From an uncultured Roseobacter sp. (GTDB lineage: Bacteria > Pseudomonadota > Alphaproteobacteria > Rhodobacterales > Rhodobacteraceae): a stretch of 64,000 nucleotides of DNA. Location: NCBI RefSeq assembly GCF_947499265.1, contig NZ_CANMNK010000001.1:1-64000 (forward strand), read 5' to 3'. The translations under genes and the position numbers were made by a program. Positions 37,663 to 45,582 of this stretch are shown piece after piece. Every line of letters begins with the position of its first letter. Position 1 is the first letter of the stretch. The notes below the pieces were generated by a model. That model had not been told where the DNA came from and made no database searches. It was given only the letters and a program-made list of their open reading frames with translations.

Positions 37663-38127
37663 TCACTCGGCCCCGGTTGGAATGATCAGCAGCGGGCATT
37701 GCGCCCGGCGGGCCAGAAAGGCCGAGACTGACCCGAAGGTCATGTGATCGAACTCCTCCACCAGCGCGTCGAGCCTGCGGGTGATGAAATTCCCATCCGG
37801 CTTGTGGCTGTGGCGCGCCATGACCAGCAGGTCAGGCTTGCGCTCATCGGTGGCGCGCAGGATCATCTTGCGGGCGTCGCCCTCGGCCATCAGCACCTGT
37901 GTTGGAAAGCCCGCCGCTGACAGCTCCGCCGCCGCGCTTTCGGCGCCGGCTTTCTGGTCGGCGAACTGTTCTTTGAACATCTCGTCGGCACCTGCCGTGG
38001 TGCTGCCAACCTCCTCGATCACTGAAATCAGGGTGAGGTTGGGGTGGGCGGCGGCAAACATCTCCTTGACCACTTCAAGCGTGATCCTTGCATTCCGCGA
38101 ATGGTCGTATGCGATCATCACGTCCAT
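37663..38127 (-). CDS. Universal stress protein
   Basis: A 154-residue UspA-family protein with one Usp domain. It begins MDVMIAYDHSRNARITLEV and ends with LMVMARHSHKPDGN-like and SVSAFLARRAQCPLLII segments; the ATP-binding G-2x-G-9x-G(S/T) motif is present only in part (GSVSAFLARRAQCPLL). Its start lies about 80 bases downstream of an FNR-type box and 43 bases upstream of narK1, so it probably leads the nar transcript. It may help adaptation to oxygen limitation. Confidence 0.85.
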   Translation of the reverse strand: MDVMIAYDHSRNARITLEVVKEMFAAAHPNLTLISVIEEVGSTTAGADEMFKEQFADQKAGAESAAAELSAAGFPTQVLMAEGDARKMILRATDERKPDLLVMARHSHKPDGNFITRRLDALVEEFDHMTFGSVSAFLARRAQCPLLIIPTGAE

Positions 38128-38205
38128 ATCAGTCCTCCTTGGTCCTTTGCCGCATCGCGTGCGGACGGTTGGCTTACAGAGGCCCGTTTTTGGGGTGTCG
38201 ACGAC

Positions 38206-38219
38206 TTGATTCAGATCAA
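38206..38219. promoter_or_regulatory. FNR/Dnr-type box for the usp-narK-nar operon
   Basis: TTGATTCAGATCAA is a perfect FNR/Dnr consensus (TTGAT-N4-ATCAA), centred about 85 bases before the usp ATG. It is the obvious activator site for the nar genes. Confidence 0.8.
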
Positions 38220-38319
38220 CTGAATCAAATTCCTGTTTGAAATAAATGTGTTAACCAAATTCTTCATGGTTGCCGGAAGCGAAGGTCAAATTCAGGCACC
38301 CAATCTTCAGGAGCTGCGT

Positions 38320-38333
38320 TTGACATTTATCAA
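38320..38333. promoter_or_regulatory. Second FNR/Dnr-type box near the regulator gene
   Basis: TTGACATTTATCAA differs by one base from the consensus (TTGAC instead of TTGAT) and lies about 50 bases before the regulator ATG, so autoregulation is likely. Confidence 0.6.
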
Positions 38334-38377
38334 ATTTATCGACCACAATTGTTGCCTGATGCACGAGAGGGACTCCG

Positions 38378-39073
38378 ATGCGCAAAAATGACCTGCCGGA
38401 GATTCGCTCACTCCCCCTGTTTGCGGAGATCAAGGACAATAGCTTCGAGGCGCTGATCCGGGGTGCTTATGTCCAGAATTTCCCGCCACGGGTCGAGTTG
38501 ATCACCGAAGGTGATCATTCGGATTTTCTGCATGTCGTGATTGCCGGGAGCGTCGAGCTCTTTGGCACCTGGAACGGTCGCCAGACGACGATGGCGATTG
38601 TCCGTCCGATTTCGACCTTCATTCTGGCCGCAACGGTCAAAGATGCACCCTATCTGATGTCGGCGCGCACAATGGAAAAAAGCCGGTTGGTTCTGATCCC
38701 ATCGATGGACGTGCGCGACGTGTTTGAGACAGACAGCGAATTCGCGCGCGCCGTCGTCACCGAATTGGCGCAATGCTACCGGGCCGTCATCAAAAACACC
38801 AAGGACCTGAAGCTGCGCACGTCGCTGGAACGGCTGGCCAACTACCTTTTACGCCAGCAAATCCGGACCGGGTCGAACGAGTTTGAGCTGAAAATGGAAA
38901 AACGCCGACTGGCATCCTTTCTCGGCATGACATCGGAAAACCTCAGCCGCGCGTTCAAAGGGCTGGAACCCTACGGGGTCGAAGTGTCAGGCAATCAGAT
39001 TGCGATCAAGGATCTCGACGATCTCACCGGGTTCGCCAAGCCGGACAAGCTGATCGACAATTACGCGACATAA
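38378..39073 (+). CDS. Crp/Fnr-family regulator of Dnr/NarR type
   Basis: A 231-residue Crp-family regulator. The N-terminal cyclic-nucleotide-like domain has no four-cysteine FNR iron-sulfur cluster (only one cysteine, in AQCYRAV), which fits Dnr/NarR proteins that respond to nitric oxide or nitrate/nitrite rather than oxygen directly. The C-terminal helix-turn-helix MEKRRLASFLGMTSENLSRAFKGL carries E-x2-S-R, which reads TTGAT half-sites like those found at 38206. Divergent from the usp-narK-nar genes. Confidence 0.85.
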   Translation: MRKNDLPEIRSLPLFAEIKDNSFEALIRGAYVQNFPPRVELITEGDHSDFLHVVIAGSVELFGTWNGRQTTMAIVRPISTFILAATVKDAPYLMSARTMEKSRLVLIPSMDVRDVFETDSEFARAVVTELAQCYRAVIKNTKDLKLRTSLERLANYLLRQQIRTGSNEFELKMEKRRLASFLGMTSENLSRAFKGLEPYGVEVSGNQIAIKDLDDLTGFAKPDKLIDNYAT

Positions 39074-39149
39074 GCACCCGGGATCGTCTGTCCGACGCCA
39101 ACCGGCCGCCGCTGCGCCTTCAGAATAGTGTTTCGCAGACCGCGTCCGA

Positions 39150-40757
39150 TCAACTCAACGCAGCGATCACAGCATCCGCACGGGTCACCGTTGCCACATT
39201 TTGCATGGCGTAGTTGATCGATGCCCGATGCCAGTCCGCATTCATCGTTGAACAGGCGTCTTCGGGCACGATCATGCGGTATCCCTTGTCTGCTCCAGTG
39301 CGGGCGGTGTGCTCCACACTCATGTTTGTCCAACTGCCGGTGTTGATGATCGTGTCCCGCCCGCCGTGGGCAAGATAGGCATCGAGCCGCGAGGTTTCCC
39401 AGGCGCTCATGCTCATCTTCTCGACCACCAGATCACCCGCCTGCGGCTCAAGCCCCGATGCGGGTTCAACCCCCCAGGTGCCCCTGACAAGCGCATTGTG
39501 GTCTTTCAGACCACGTTGCAGCGCGGCATGCTGGCACAGATAGGGCGCGCCGGGTTCCAGCACCATCCAGACATGGATGATCATACCGCCCCGCGCGCGC
39601 AACGCATCCGCAAGACGCCGCGCATTTGTCACCACATTTTGGGTGCGCGCATGATCGGGCGAGCCGGTATCGGCAAATGCGCCGCCATCGATCATCACAT
39701 CGTTCTGCAAATCCTGCAGGATCATGGCGGTGCGCGCGGGATCGATCCGAAAATCCAGACGGTCGTGCAGGAGGAGGTCATTGGTCATGGTAGCGTTTCC
39801 TTGAGAGGGCACAGCCGGGGCCTTCGGGCCGGGCGCGCGCGCCTGCATGAAAGGCTCTTCACGCCCGCGGGTTTTGGTATTGAGCGCGTAAAGCGACGTC
39901 GTGGCGCAAATATATAGGGTGGACCAGTCCGGCCCGCCCCAATGAAAATTGGCCACCAGCTCAGAGCAGAGGATTTTACCGATCAGCAGACCCTGAAAGG
40001 AATAGACCCAGATGCCACCCGGCGCGGTCACATAGAGATTGCCATCCTTGTCGGATTTCATCCCATCGGGCACCCCCGCCAGCGCGTCATCGACAATGCC
40101 GCCCGCGAAGACCCGGCCATTCACCAGACGGCCATCACCCGCAACATCAAACATCCGGACATTGGCCTGTTCGGTGTCATTGACCCACATCCACTTGCCA
40201 CAGGGCGAAAAACACAGCCCGTTGGGCTGACCAAAAAGGCTGCGCTCGACCACCAACTGCGGTTCATCTCCCGGCGAGTGGTCCGGCGCAAGGCGGTACA
40301 CCCCCTGAAATCCCTGCTGCAGCGGGCGGGGCACCCCAAAGTGCTCCATCCGCCCGTAAGTGGGATCGGTAAAATAGATGCTGCCATCAGCGCCCACGAC
40401 GATGTCATTGGGGCTGTTGAGCTCCTTGCCTTCGAAATGGCTGCACAGCACCTCGCGCGTGCCATCGGGCCTGATGCGCACCACGGAGGAGGTGGCATGT
40501 TCGCAGATCAGCAGATTGAGATCAGCATCATAGGTCATGCCGTTGCCCTTGTTGGAGGGCCGCGCAATCTCGGTAATGCCCTGCCCAGGCACGTAGCGAC
40601 GGCGCACATCCCCGGGCATGTCGGAGAAAATCAGCGATTGCTCAACCGGGTGCCAGAGCGGCCCTTCGGTAAAGACAAACCCGGTGCCCAGCGCCTGAAG
40701 CGGTTCGGCGACATCCACGATCTCGTGGAAACTGTCTGAAATGGCTTGATGCGTCAT
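39150..40757 (-). CDS. SMP-30/gluconolactonase fused to isochorismatase-like hydrolase
   Basis: A 535-residue two-domain protein. Residues 1 to about 305 form an SMP-30/gluconolactonase propeller: FTEGPLWHP (metal Glu), NSPNDIVVGADGSIYFTDP (Asn) and GVPDGMKSDKDGNLYV (Asp). After a Pro-rich linker, an isochorismatase-like hydrolase spans about 330-535 (AMILQDLQNDVM with the catalytic Asp, VVEKMSMSAW with the Lys). The usual catalytic Cys is Ser480 in TNMSVEHTAR. An internal ATG (39788) has AAGGAA upstream, so the second domain may also be made alone. It is the last gene of the island; the regulator gene converges. Confidence 0.82.
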   Translation of the reverse strand: MTHQAISDSFHEIVDVAEPLQALGTGFVFTEGPLWHPVEQSLIFSDMPGDVRRRYVPGQGITEIARPSNKGNGMTYDADLNLLICEHATSSVVRIRPDGTREVLCSHFEGKELNSPNDIVVGADGSIYFTDPTYGRMEHFGVPRPLQQGFQGVYRLAPDHSPGDEPQLVVERSLFGQPNGLCFSPCGKWMWVNDTEQANVRMFDVAGDGRLVNGRVFAGGIVDDALAGVPDGMKSDKDGNLYVTAPGGIWVYSFQGLLIGKILCSELVANFHWGGPDWSTLYICATTSLYALNTKTRGREEPFMQARAPGPKAPAVPSQGNATMTNDLLLHDRLDFRIDPARTAMILQDLQNDVMIDGGAFADTGSPDHARTQNVVTNARRLADALRARGGMIIHVWMVLEPGAPYLCQHAALQRGLKDHNALVRGTWGVEPASGLEPQAGDLVVEKMSMSAWETSRLDAYLAHGGRDTIINTGSWTNMSVEHTARTGADKGYRMIVPEDACSTMNADWHRASINYAMQNVATVTRADAVIAALS

Positions 40758-40838
40758 ATCCGCCTCATTCCTCCGAGCAAGAGACCGCAGTTAGGACCGG
40801 CAGGAACCACCCCGCAGAGAACCAGACAACCGCAGTCA

Positions 40839-41687
40839 TCAGACCGGGAACCAGGGCCGGTCCGGCAGGGTTTCCGTCGTCGGCCCCGGCACCTGCATCC
40901 CCAGGCGCCCCACCACGTTTTGACGCTCGATCTTGGCAGGTTTGTCGTGGATCGGCAGCAGGAAGGTATAGTTGTTCAGCAGCTTCTTGATCGCCGCCTT
41001 TTCTTCGCGCTTTGACTGCGAATGGTTGCCGGTCACGCGCGGCTCCATCCAGTTATTGGTGTAGACGTGGTTCACGATCTGATCGTTGAAATCATAGATC
41101 ACGTCGCCACAAATACAGGCCAGCCCTTCAGCGGTTTCCACCACCACGTTCATCGACCCTTCGGTATGAGCGCCTGCGTGCTCGCACCAGACCCCGGGGA
41201 TGATCTCCTCCGCCGTGGTGATGTCCAGATCAAGGAAACGGATCGCCTCGGGCTCATAAATCCGGTCCACCAGATGTTTGATATCAGGCTTGGGATACTG
41301 CGGAAACATGATGCCCGAGACGCTGAATTCCATCTCGCGCCGGTTCAGTACAACGGTGGTGTTCATCGGGAATTTATCGTCCTGGCCCGCGTGGTCGATG
41401 TGCAGATGGGTGTGCAGGATATAGCGGATATCACCGAGCTTCAGCCCATGTTTGGCCAGCTGCTGCTCCATCATGTTGTCATGAAATTGCAGCCCCCGCA
41501 TACCCAGGCTCTCCATGATCGCATTGTCGCGGTAGCCGGTATCGACCAGCACCGGATATTCGCCCCCCGTAATCAGAAACCCATAGACCGGCACCCGCCG
41601 GGTGCGGCCGCATTCATGTCCCAGCACCAGAAAGCTGGTTTCAAGCTCAATGTCCCCATAGTCGAGAACGTGAATTTGCAAAGCCAT
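40839..41687 (-). CDS. Metallo-beta-lactamase-fold N-acyl homoserine lactonase-like hydrolase
   Basis: A 282-residue metallo-beta-lactamase of the AttM/AiiA-like lactonase group. The two-zinc motif is HTHLHIDHAG near residue 112, with further ligands in CEHAGAHTEGSMNVVVE (His) and CGDVIYDFND (Asp). Members open small lactones such as gamma-butyrolactone or acyl-homoserine lactones. With two more lactonase-type genes nearby, hydrolysis of a catabolic lactone is likelier than quorum quenching. It overlaps no neighbour but is only 21 bases after the amidohydrolase gene. Confidence 0.82.
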   Translation of the reverse strand: MALQIHVLDYGDIELETSFLVLGHECGRTRRVPVYGFLITGGEYPVLVDTGYRDNAIMESLGMRGLQFHDNMMEQQLAKHGLKLGDIRYILHTHLHIDHAGQDDKFPMNTTVVLNRREMEFSVSGIMFPQYPKPDIKHLVDRIYEPEAIRFLDLDITTAEEIIPGVWCEHAGAHTEGSMNVVVETAEGLACICGDVIYDFNDQIVNHVYTNNWMEPRVTGNHSQSKREEKAAIKKLLNNYTFLLPIHDKPAKIERQNVVGRLGMQVPGPTTETLPDRPWFPV

Positions 41688-41708
41688 GGTCTTACTCCCT
41701 TTTATCCG

Positions 41709-42584
41709 TCACAGCCGGTACACGCGGGCTGCGGTGTCGTTGAAAATCGCCGATCTCTTTTTCTTGGAGAGACCCTTGGTGGCATCTTGAAAGGCGTTAA
41801 AAAGCTCCAGATAACTGGTCCAAAGCTTCTCGATCGGGAAGTTGGAGCCGTAAAGGCAACGCTCCGCGCCAAAAATGGCTTCGGTATCGGTGATCATCTG
41901 GGTGATGAACTGACGGTCATTACGGTGAATGAACGTCCCGAAAGCCGAGAGTTTGCTCACCACATTCGGACAATCCGCGAGCCGTTTCATGCCATCGGAC
42001 CAGAGCCTGTGCCCGGTCTCTGTCACGTCTTCCTTCATGCCCGCATGCTGCAGGATGAAGGTGACCTCCGGGCAGGCGCGCGCCAGCTCTGCGGCACCTT
42101 CCATCTGACTGGCAAAGACCTGCAGATCGAAGCTCCAGCCATAATCCGCCAGGCGCGCCACATTTGACTGCACAGTCGCGTTTCGACACAGATCCGGGTC
42201 CTCCGCAAAACGATAAAGTGGGTTTTCATGCCAATGAAACTGCTGCCGGATGCCCCGCATCAGCGGATATTTCTTCAGTCGGTCCAATTGGTCGCGCACG
42301 TCCTCGCCGGTGAAATCTGCGTACCCCACGATGCCGGAAATGGTGCCATGGGCGTCTGCCTGATCCTGCACCCAGGCGACCTCGTCTTCGTACCAGTTTG
42401 GCGCCCAATTGGCCTGAACATAGACGGTTCTGGTAATCCCGGTGCCCGCAAGATCGGCCAGAAATTCGCGGGGGGTATAGTCGCGCATGATGGCCTTGTA
42501 GGAGCCAAAGATGCGCGGCTGTTCCGGCCCCAAGAGCCAGGGCAGATCCTTCTGCAGCCAGATGTGATGGTGTGCGTCAATCAT
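41709..42584 (-). CDS. COG3618-type amidohydrolase (lactonase-like)
   Basis: A 291-residue amidohydrolase 2 family protein. The metal-binding MIDAHHHIW stands at the N-terminus, with ILQHAGM near 180 and LYGSNFPIEKLW near 248, as in COG3618 (predicted metal-dependent hydrolases of lactones, e.g. fuconolactonase and LigI relatives). The start shares its first base with the VWA gene stop (TGATG), so they are translationally coupled. Confidence 0.85.
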   Translation of the reverse strand: MIDAHHHIWLQKDLPWLLGPEQPRIFGSYKAIMRDYTPREFLADLAGTGITRTVYVQANWAPNWYEDEVAWVQDQADAHGTISGIVGYADFTGEDVRDQLDRLKKYPLMRGIRQQFHWHENPLYRFAEDPDLCRNATVQSNVARLADYGWSFDLQVFASQMEGAAELARACPEVTFILQHAGMKEDVTETGHRLWSDGMKRLADCPNVVSKLSAFGTFIHRNDRQFITQMITDTEAIFGAERCLYGSNFPIEKLWTSYLELFNAFQDATKGLSKKKRSAIFNDTAARVYRL

Positions 42585-43678
42585 CAGAGCCTCGCCATGG
42601 TCAGAATGTGATCGGTTACCGCCGCGATGCTGTCGCCATCTCCCAGACGGTCGAGCACCGGCAGAATGGCAGACAGCCCTTCGGTCTGCGGTGAATAGGC
42701 CGGGTCAGCGGCCAGCGGTGTCAGCCAGTCGAGCCGCCAAGCACTGCGCGCCAAGCGCCGGGCGGCCTCAATCATCGCGGCGGGATCGCCCCGTTCCAGC
42801 CCGTCAGACAAAACAACCACCGCTGCGCCCCGGGCAAACCCGGCGTATCGCGGCACCGACAGGAATGCCGACAACGCATCGCCAATCCGCGTGCCGCCGT
42901 CAAAATCGGCGATGGCTTCACCTGCCAGTGCCAGCGCCTGCGCCGGATCGCCGGGTTTCAGCGCCTGCGTGATCCGGGTCAGCCGGGTGCCCAGCGTGAA
43001 CACCTCGGCGCTATCTGCCGCCTGAACCACCGCGTGGGCCAACCGCATCATGTCTTCGGAGCGCGCCTTCATCGACCCCGAGACGTCGATCAACACCACC
43101 ACCCGCCGCTGCCGTGTCTTTCGCCGGGTTTGCAAAAGCTGGATCACCTCACCGTCGCGCTTGGCCGCCTCCCGCAGGGTGCGGCGCATGTCGATCCGGT
43201 CACCACGTTTGGCGCGGCGCCGCCGATAGCTCAGCCGTCGCGGCAAAGCCCCCGCAGCCTCGCGCATCAGGCGCTGCACGGCGGCGGCATTGCCTTGGGT
43301 CAGGTCCCGCTGGCTCAGCCGCTCCGCTGTCGTGGGCTCCGCCCCGACGGGGCTGTCATCCCTGTCCGCCTCAACCTCTGTACGCGCAGATGTGGGCTCA
43401 TAGGCTTCGAGCGCATCGTCCTCATCACCTTCCGCCGGAGCCTGGATGACCTGATCCAGAAAAACGGCACGGAAAAGCGCGTCATATTCAGCAACGCGCT
43501 CTGGCGGGATCGCGAAGATCGCGCGGCCCGAGCGGTAGATATCCATCATATCGCGTGGCCCCAACAGCCCCACAGAAGCAATGAAATCGATGCTCTGATC
43601 GGGCGACACCGGATGGCCAGCGCCGCGCAACACCTGCGAAAACCGCAAGAACGGATCAAGGGCGCGAGGCGCACTCAT
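42584..43678 (-). CDS. VWA domain (CoxE-like) accessory protein
   Basis: A 364-residue protein with a C-terminal von Willebrand factor A domain: the MIDAS motif is VVLIDVSGSMKARS near residue 200, and VVLSDGLERGDP follows. The N-terminal part is Arg-rich and probably helical. MoxR/VWA pairs next to molybdenum hydroxylases correspond to CoxD/CoxE, which mature the CO dehydrogenase active site; here the partner is a different hydroxylase. It overlaps the MoxR gene by four bases. Confidence 0.85.
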   Translation of the reverse strand: MSAPRALDPFLRFSQVLRGAGHPVSPDQSIDFIASVGLLGPRDMMDIYRSGRAIFAIPPERVAEYDALFRAVFLDQVIQAPAEGDEDDALEAYEPTSARTEVEADRDDSPVGAEPTTAERLSQRDLTQGNAAAVQRLMREAAGALPRRLSYRRRRAKRGDRIDMRRTLREAAKRDGEVIQLLQTRRKTRQRRVVVLIDVSGSMKARSEDMMRLAHAVVQAADSAEVFTLGTRLTRITQALKPGDPAQALALAGEAIADFDGGTRIGDALSAFLSVPRYAGFARGAAVVVLSDGLERGDPAAMIEAARRLARSAWRLDWLTPLAADPAYSPQTEGLSAILPVLDRLGDGDSIAAVTDHILTMARL

Positions 43679-44556
43679 GCAGCCTCGCCCGGCAAGACCG
43701 ACGACAGCCGGTCCGCCATATAGGTCAGGTCATCATGGTCCTTCAGCGCCACCCCGATGGAGCGTTTAAACGCTTCGGGCCACCGCACGCCTTGCGCATT
43801 CAGCAGGGTCGCAGCTTCCGCCCATTCCACCGTTTCCGCCACGCCAGGTGGCTTGGCCAGGGGTTCTGCACGCAGATGGCCGACGCTGGCCACAACCGCG
43901 CGGGCCGTAGCCTCCGCCACGGTGCTGGCACGGGTGATGACAATCTGCGCTTCCAGGGCTGCATCGGGATAGTCGATCCAGTGGTAGACACAGCGCCGCC
44001 TCAGGGCTTCATGCAGGTCGCGGGTCCGATTCGAGGTCAAGACAACCACCGGCGCTTGCACAGCCCGCACGGTCCCGGTCTCCGGTATGGAAATCGTGAA
44101 ATCCGACAGGAATTCCAGCAGCAAGGCTTCAAATTCATGATCCGAACGGTCAATCTCGTCGATCAGCAGCAGCGATCTTGCCGGGTTGCGCAGCACCGCC
44201 AGCAAGGGCCGTTCCAACAGAAAATCCTCTGCATAGAGGTTGACGAAATCGTCGCCTGCCTGACGGATCGCTAGCATCTGGCGCGGGTAGTTCCACTCAT
44301 AAAGCGCCGCCGCCGCATCGATCCCCTCAAAACATTGCAAACGCACCACATTGCGCCCCAGCACACCACCAAGCGCCTTGGCAGCCTCGGTTTTACCCAC
44401 GCCTGGCGCGCCTTCGAGCAGCAGGGGTTTGCCAAGCGCCAGCGACAGGTAGGCCGCAGTCGCCAAGGCGTCATCCGCCAGATATTGCGCGTCCACCAGC
44501 GCCTTTTGCAGCCCTGCGGGATCACCGATCCCGGCAATATTTGGCGTGACCGCCAT
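43675..44556 (-). CDS. MoxR-family AAA+ ATPase (CoxD-like)
   Basis: A 293-residue MoxR ATPase. Walker A is GAPGVGKT near residue 49 and Walker B LLLIDEID near 121; the arginine-finger part RTRDLHEALRRRC follows. Chosen start 44556 (MAVTPN) is two bases from the preceding gene's stop, while the longer frame reads into that gene. Such ATPases with a VWA partner act as chaperones that insert or activate metal centres, here presumably in the adjacent molybdenum hydroxylase. Confidence 0.88.
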   Translation of the reverse strand: MAVTPNIAGIGDPAGLQKALVDAQYLADDALATAAYLSLALGKPLLLEGAPGVGKTEAAKALGGVLGRNVVRLQCFEGIDAAAALYEWNYPRQMLAIRQAGDDFVNLYAEDFLLERPLLAVLRNPARSLLLIDEIDRSDHEFEALLLEFLSDFTISIPETGTVRAVQAPVVVLTSNRTRDLHEALRRRCVYHWIDYPDAALEAQIVITRASTVAEATARAVVASVGHLRAEPLAKPPGVAETVEWAEAATLLNAQGVRWPEAFKRSIGVALKDHDDLTYMADRLSSVLPGEAA

Positions 44557-44558
44557 CC

Positions 44559-45581
44559 TTAGCGGGCTCCCTGCGGGCGGGCGCCGCCATTGGCCCGGAT
44601 GCCTTTGAGCACCTTTTCCGGCGTGATCGGCAGCTGATCGCAACGTACGCCCACAGCGTTGTAGACCGCATTGGCCACCGCAGGCAGCACCGGGTTCGCA
44701 CACATTTCACCCGGTCCCTTGCCGCCAAAGGGGGCATCCTCCGCAGGCCGCTCCAGTACGGCGATATGATGCGGCGTGATCTGCCCGGGACCGGGTTGCA
44801 GGTAGGTGTTGAAGTCCTCCGGCCCGTGGTCGCGCCGCGGATAATAGGGTTCGGTCGTTTCATAAAGCGCATGGGAGACCCCCATCCACGCCCCACCGAT
44901 CAATTGTTGCTCCACCAATTTCGGGTTGAGCGCACGACCAACTTCATAAGCGGAGTTGATCTCTGTGACTTCCACCTCCCCGGTTTCATCATCCACCTCC
45001 AGATCGATCACCAAAGCCGCGTGGGCAAAACAGGTCACCGGGGTCATATCGCCGGTTTCCGGATCCGCTTCGCTCGGCGGCACGAGGAAAATACCCCGTC
45101 CCGACAGCGTGCGGCCCTGTTTGAATTGCGCCGCAATGGCGGTTTCAGCCACGGTGATGGACCGCCCCGGCGCACCTTTGACGTGGATATTGCCCGCGCC
45201 ATCGGTGTCGAGATCGCTGGCGTTGACCTCCAGTTCTTCGGCGGCGGCCTCCATCATTTGTTTGCGCGCCTCGGCAGCGGCGCGGATTACCGCATTACCG
45301 ACACGGTGTGTGCCGCGGGAGGCGAACGACCCCATGCAATGGGGGCCGGTGTCACTGTCCGCAGTGTCGACATAGACATCCTCTACCGGCACCCCAAGCG
45401 TCTCGGATGCGATCTGGCGGGTCACGGATTTCATCCCCTGCCCCAGATCGATCGAGCTGAGTGCCACCATGAATTTCCCATCCGGCGTGGAATGCACAAG
45501 CGCCTGCGACGGGTCCCCTCCGAGGTTCATCCCGATGGGGTAGTTGATGCAGGCAAAGCCGCGCCCTTTGTGAATGGTCAT
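44559..45581 (-). CDS. Mo hydroxylase large subunit, C-terminal half (split)
   Basis: A 340-residue protein corresponding to the C-terminal part of a xanthine dehydrogenase-family molybdopterin subunit. It begins MTIHKGRGFACINYPIGMNL at the second Moco-binding domain, with LGQGMKSVTRQIASETLG and the catalytic glutamate in GGKGPGEMC near residue 308. AGGAGA lies eight bases upstream of its ATG inside the end of the previous gene, so it is really translated as its own chain. Together with the N-terminal half it should form one active site. Confidence 0.85.
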   Translation of the reverse strand: MTIHKGRGFACINYPIGMNLGGDPSQALVHSTPDGKFMVALSSIDLGQGMKSVTRQIASETLGVPVEDVYVDTADSDTGPHCMGSFASRGTHRVGNAVIRAAAEARKQMMEAAAEELEVNASDLDTDGAGNIHVKGAPGRSITVAETAIAAQFKQGRTLSGRGIFLVPPSEADPETGDMTPVTCFAHAALVIDLEVDDETGEVEVTEINSAYEVGRALNPKLVEQQLIGGAWMGVSHALYETTEPYYPRRDHGPEDFNTYLQPGPGQITPHHIAVLERPAEDAPFGGKGPGEMCANPVLPAVANAVYNAVGVRCDQLPITPEKVLKGIRANGGARPQGAR

Positions 45582-45582
45582 C

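Noticed and set aside
40839..41687. A quorum-quenching AHL lactonase
   Set aside because: The fold fits, but its place among other lactonase genes makes a catabolic lactone the likelier substrate; quorum quenching is not supported by context.
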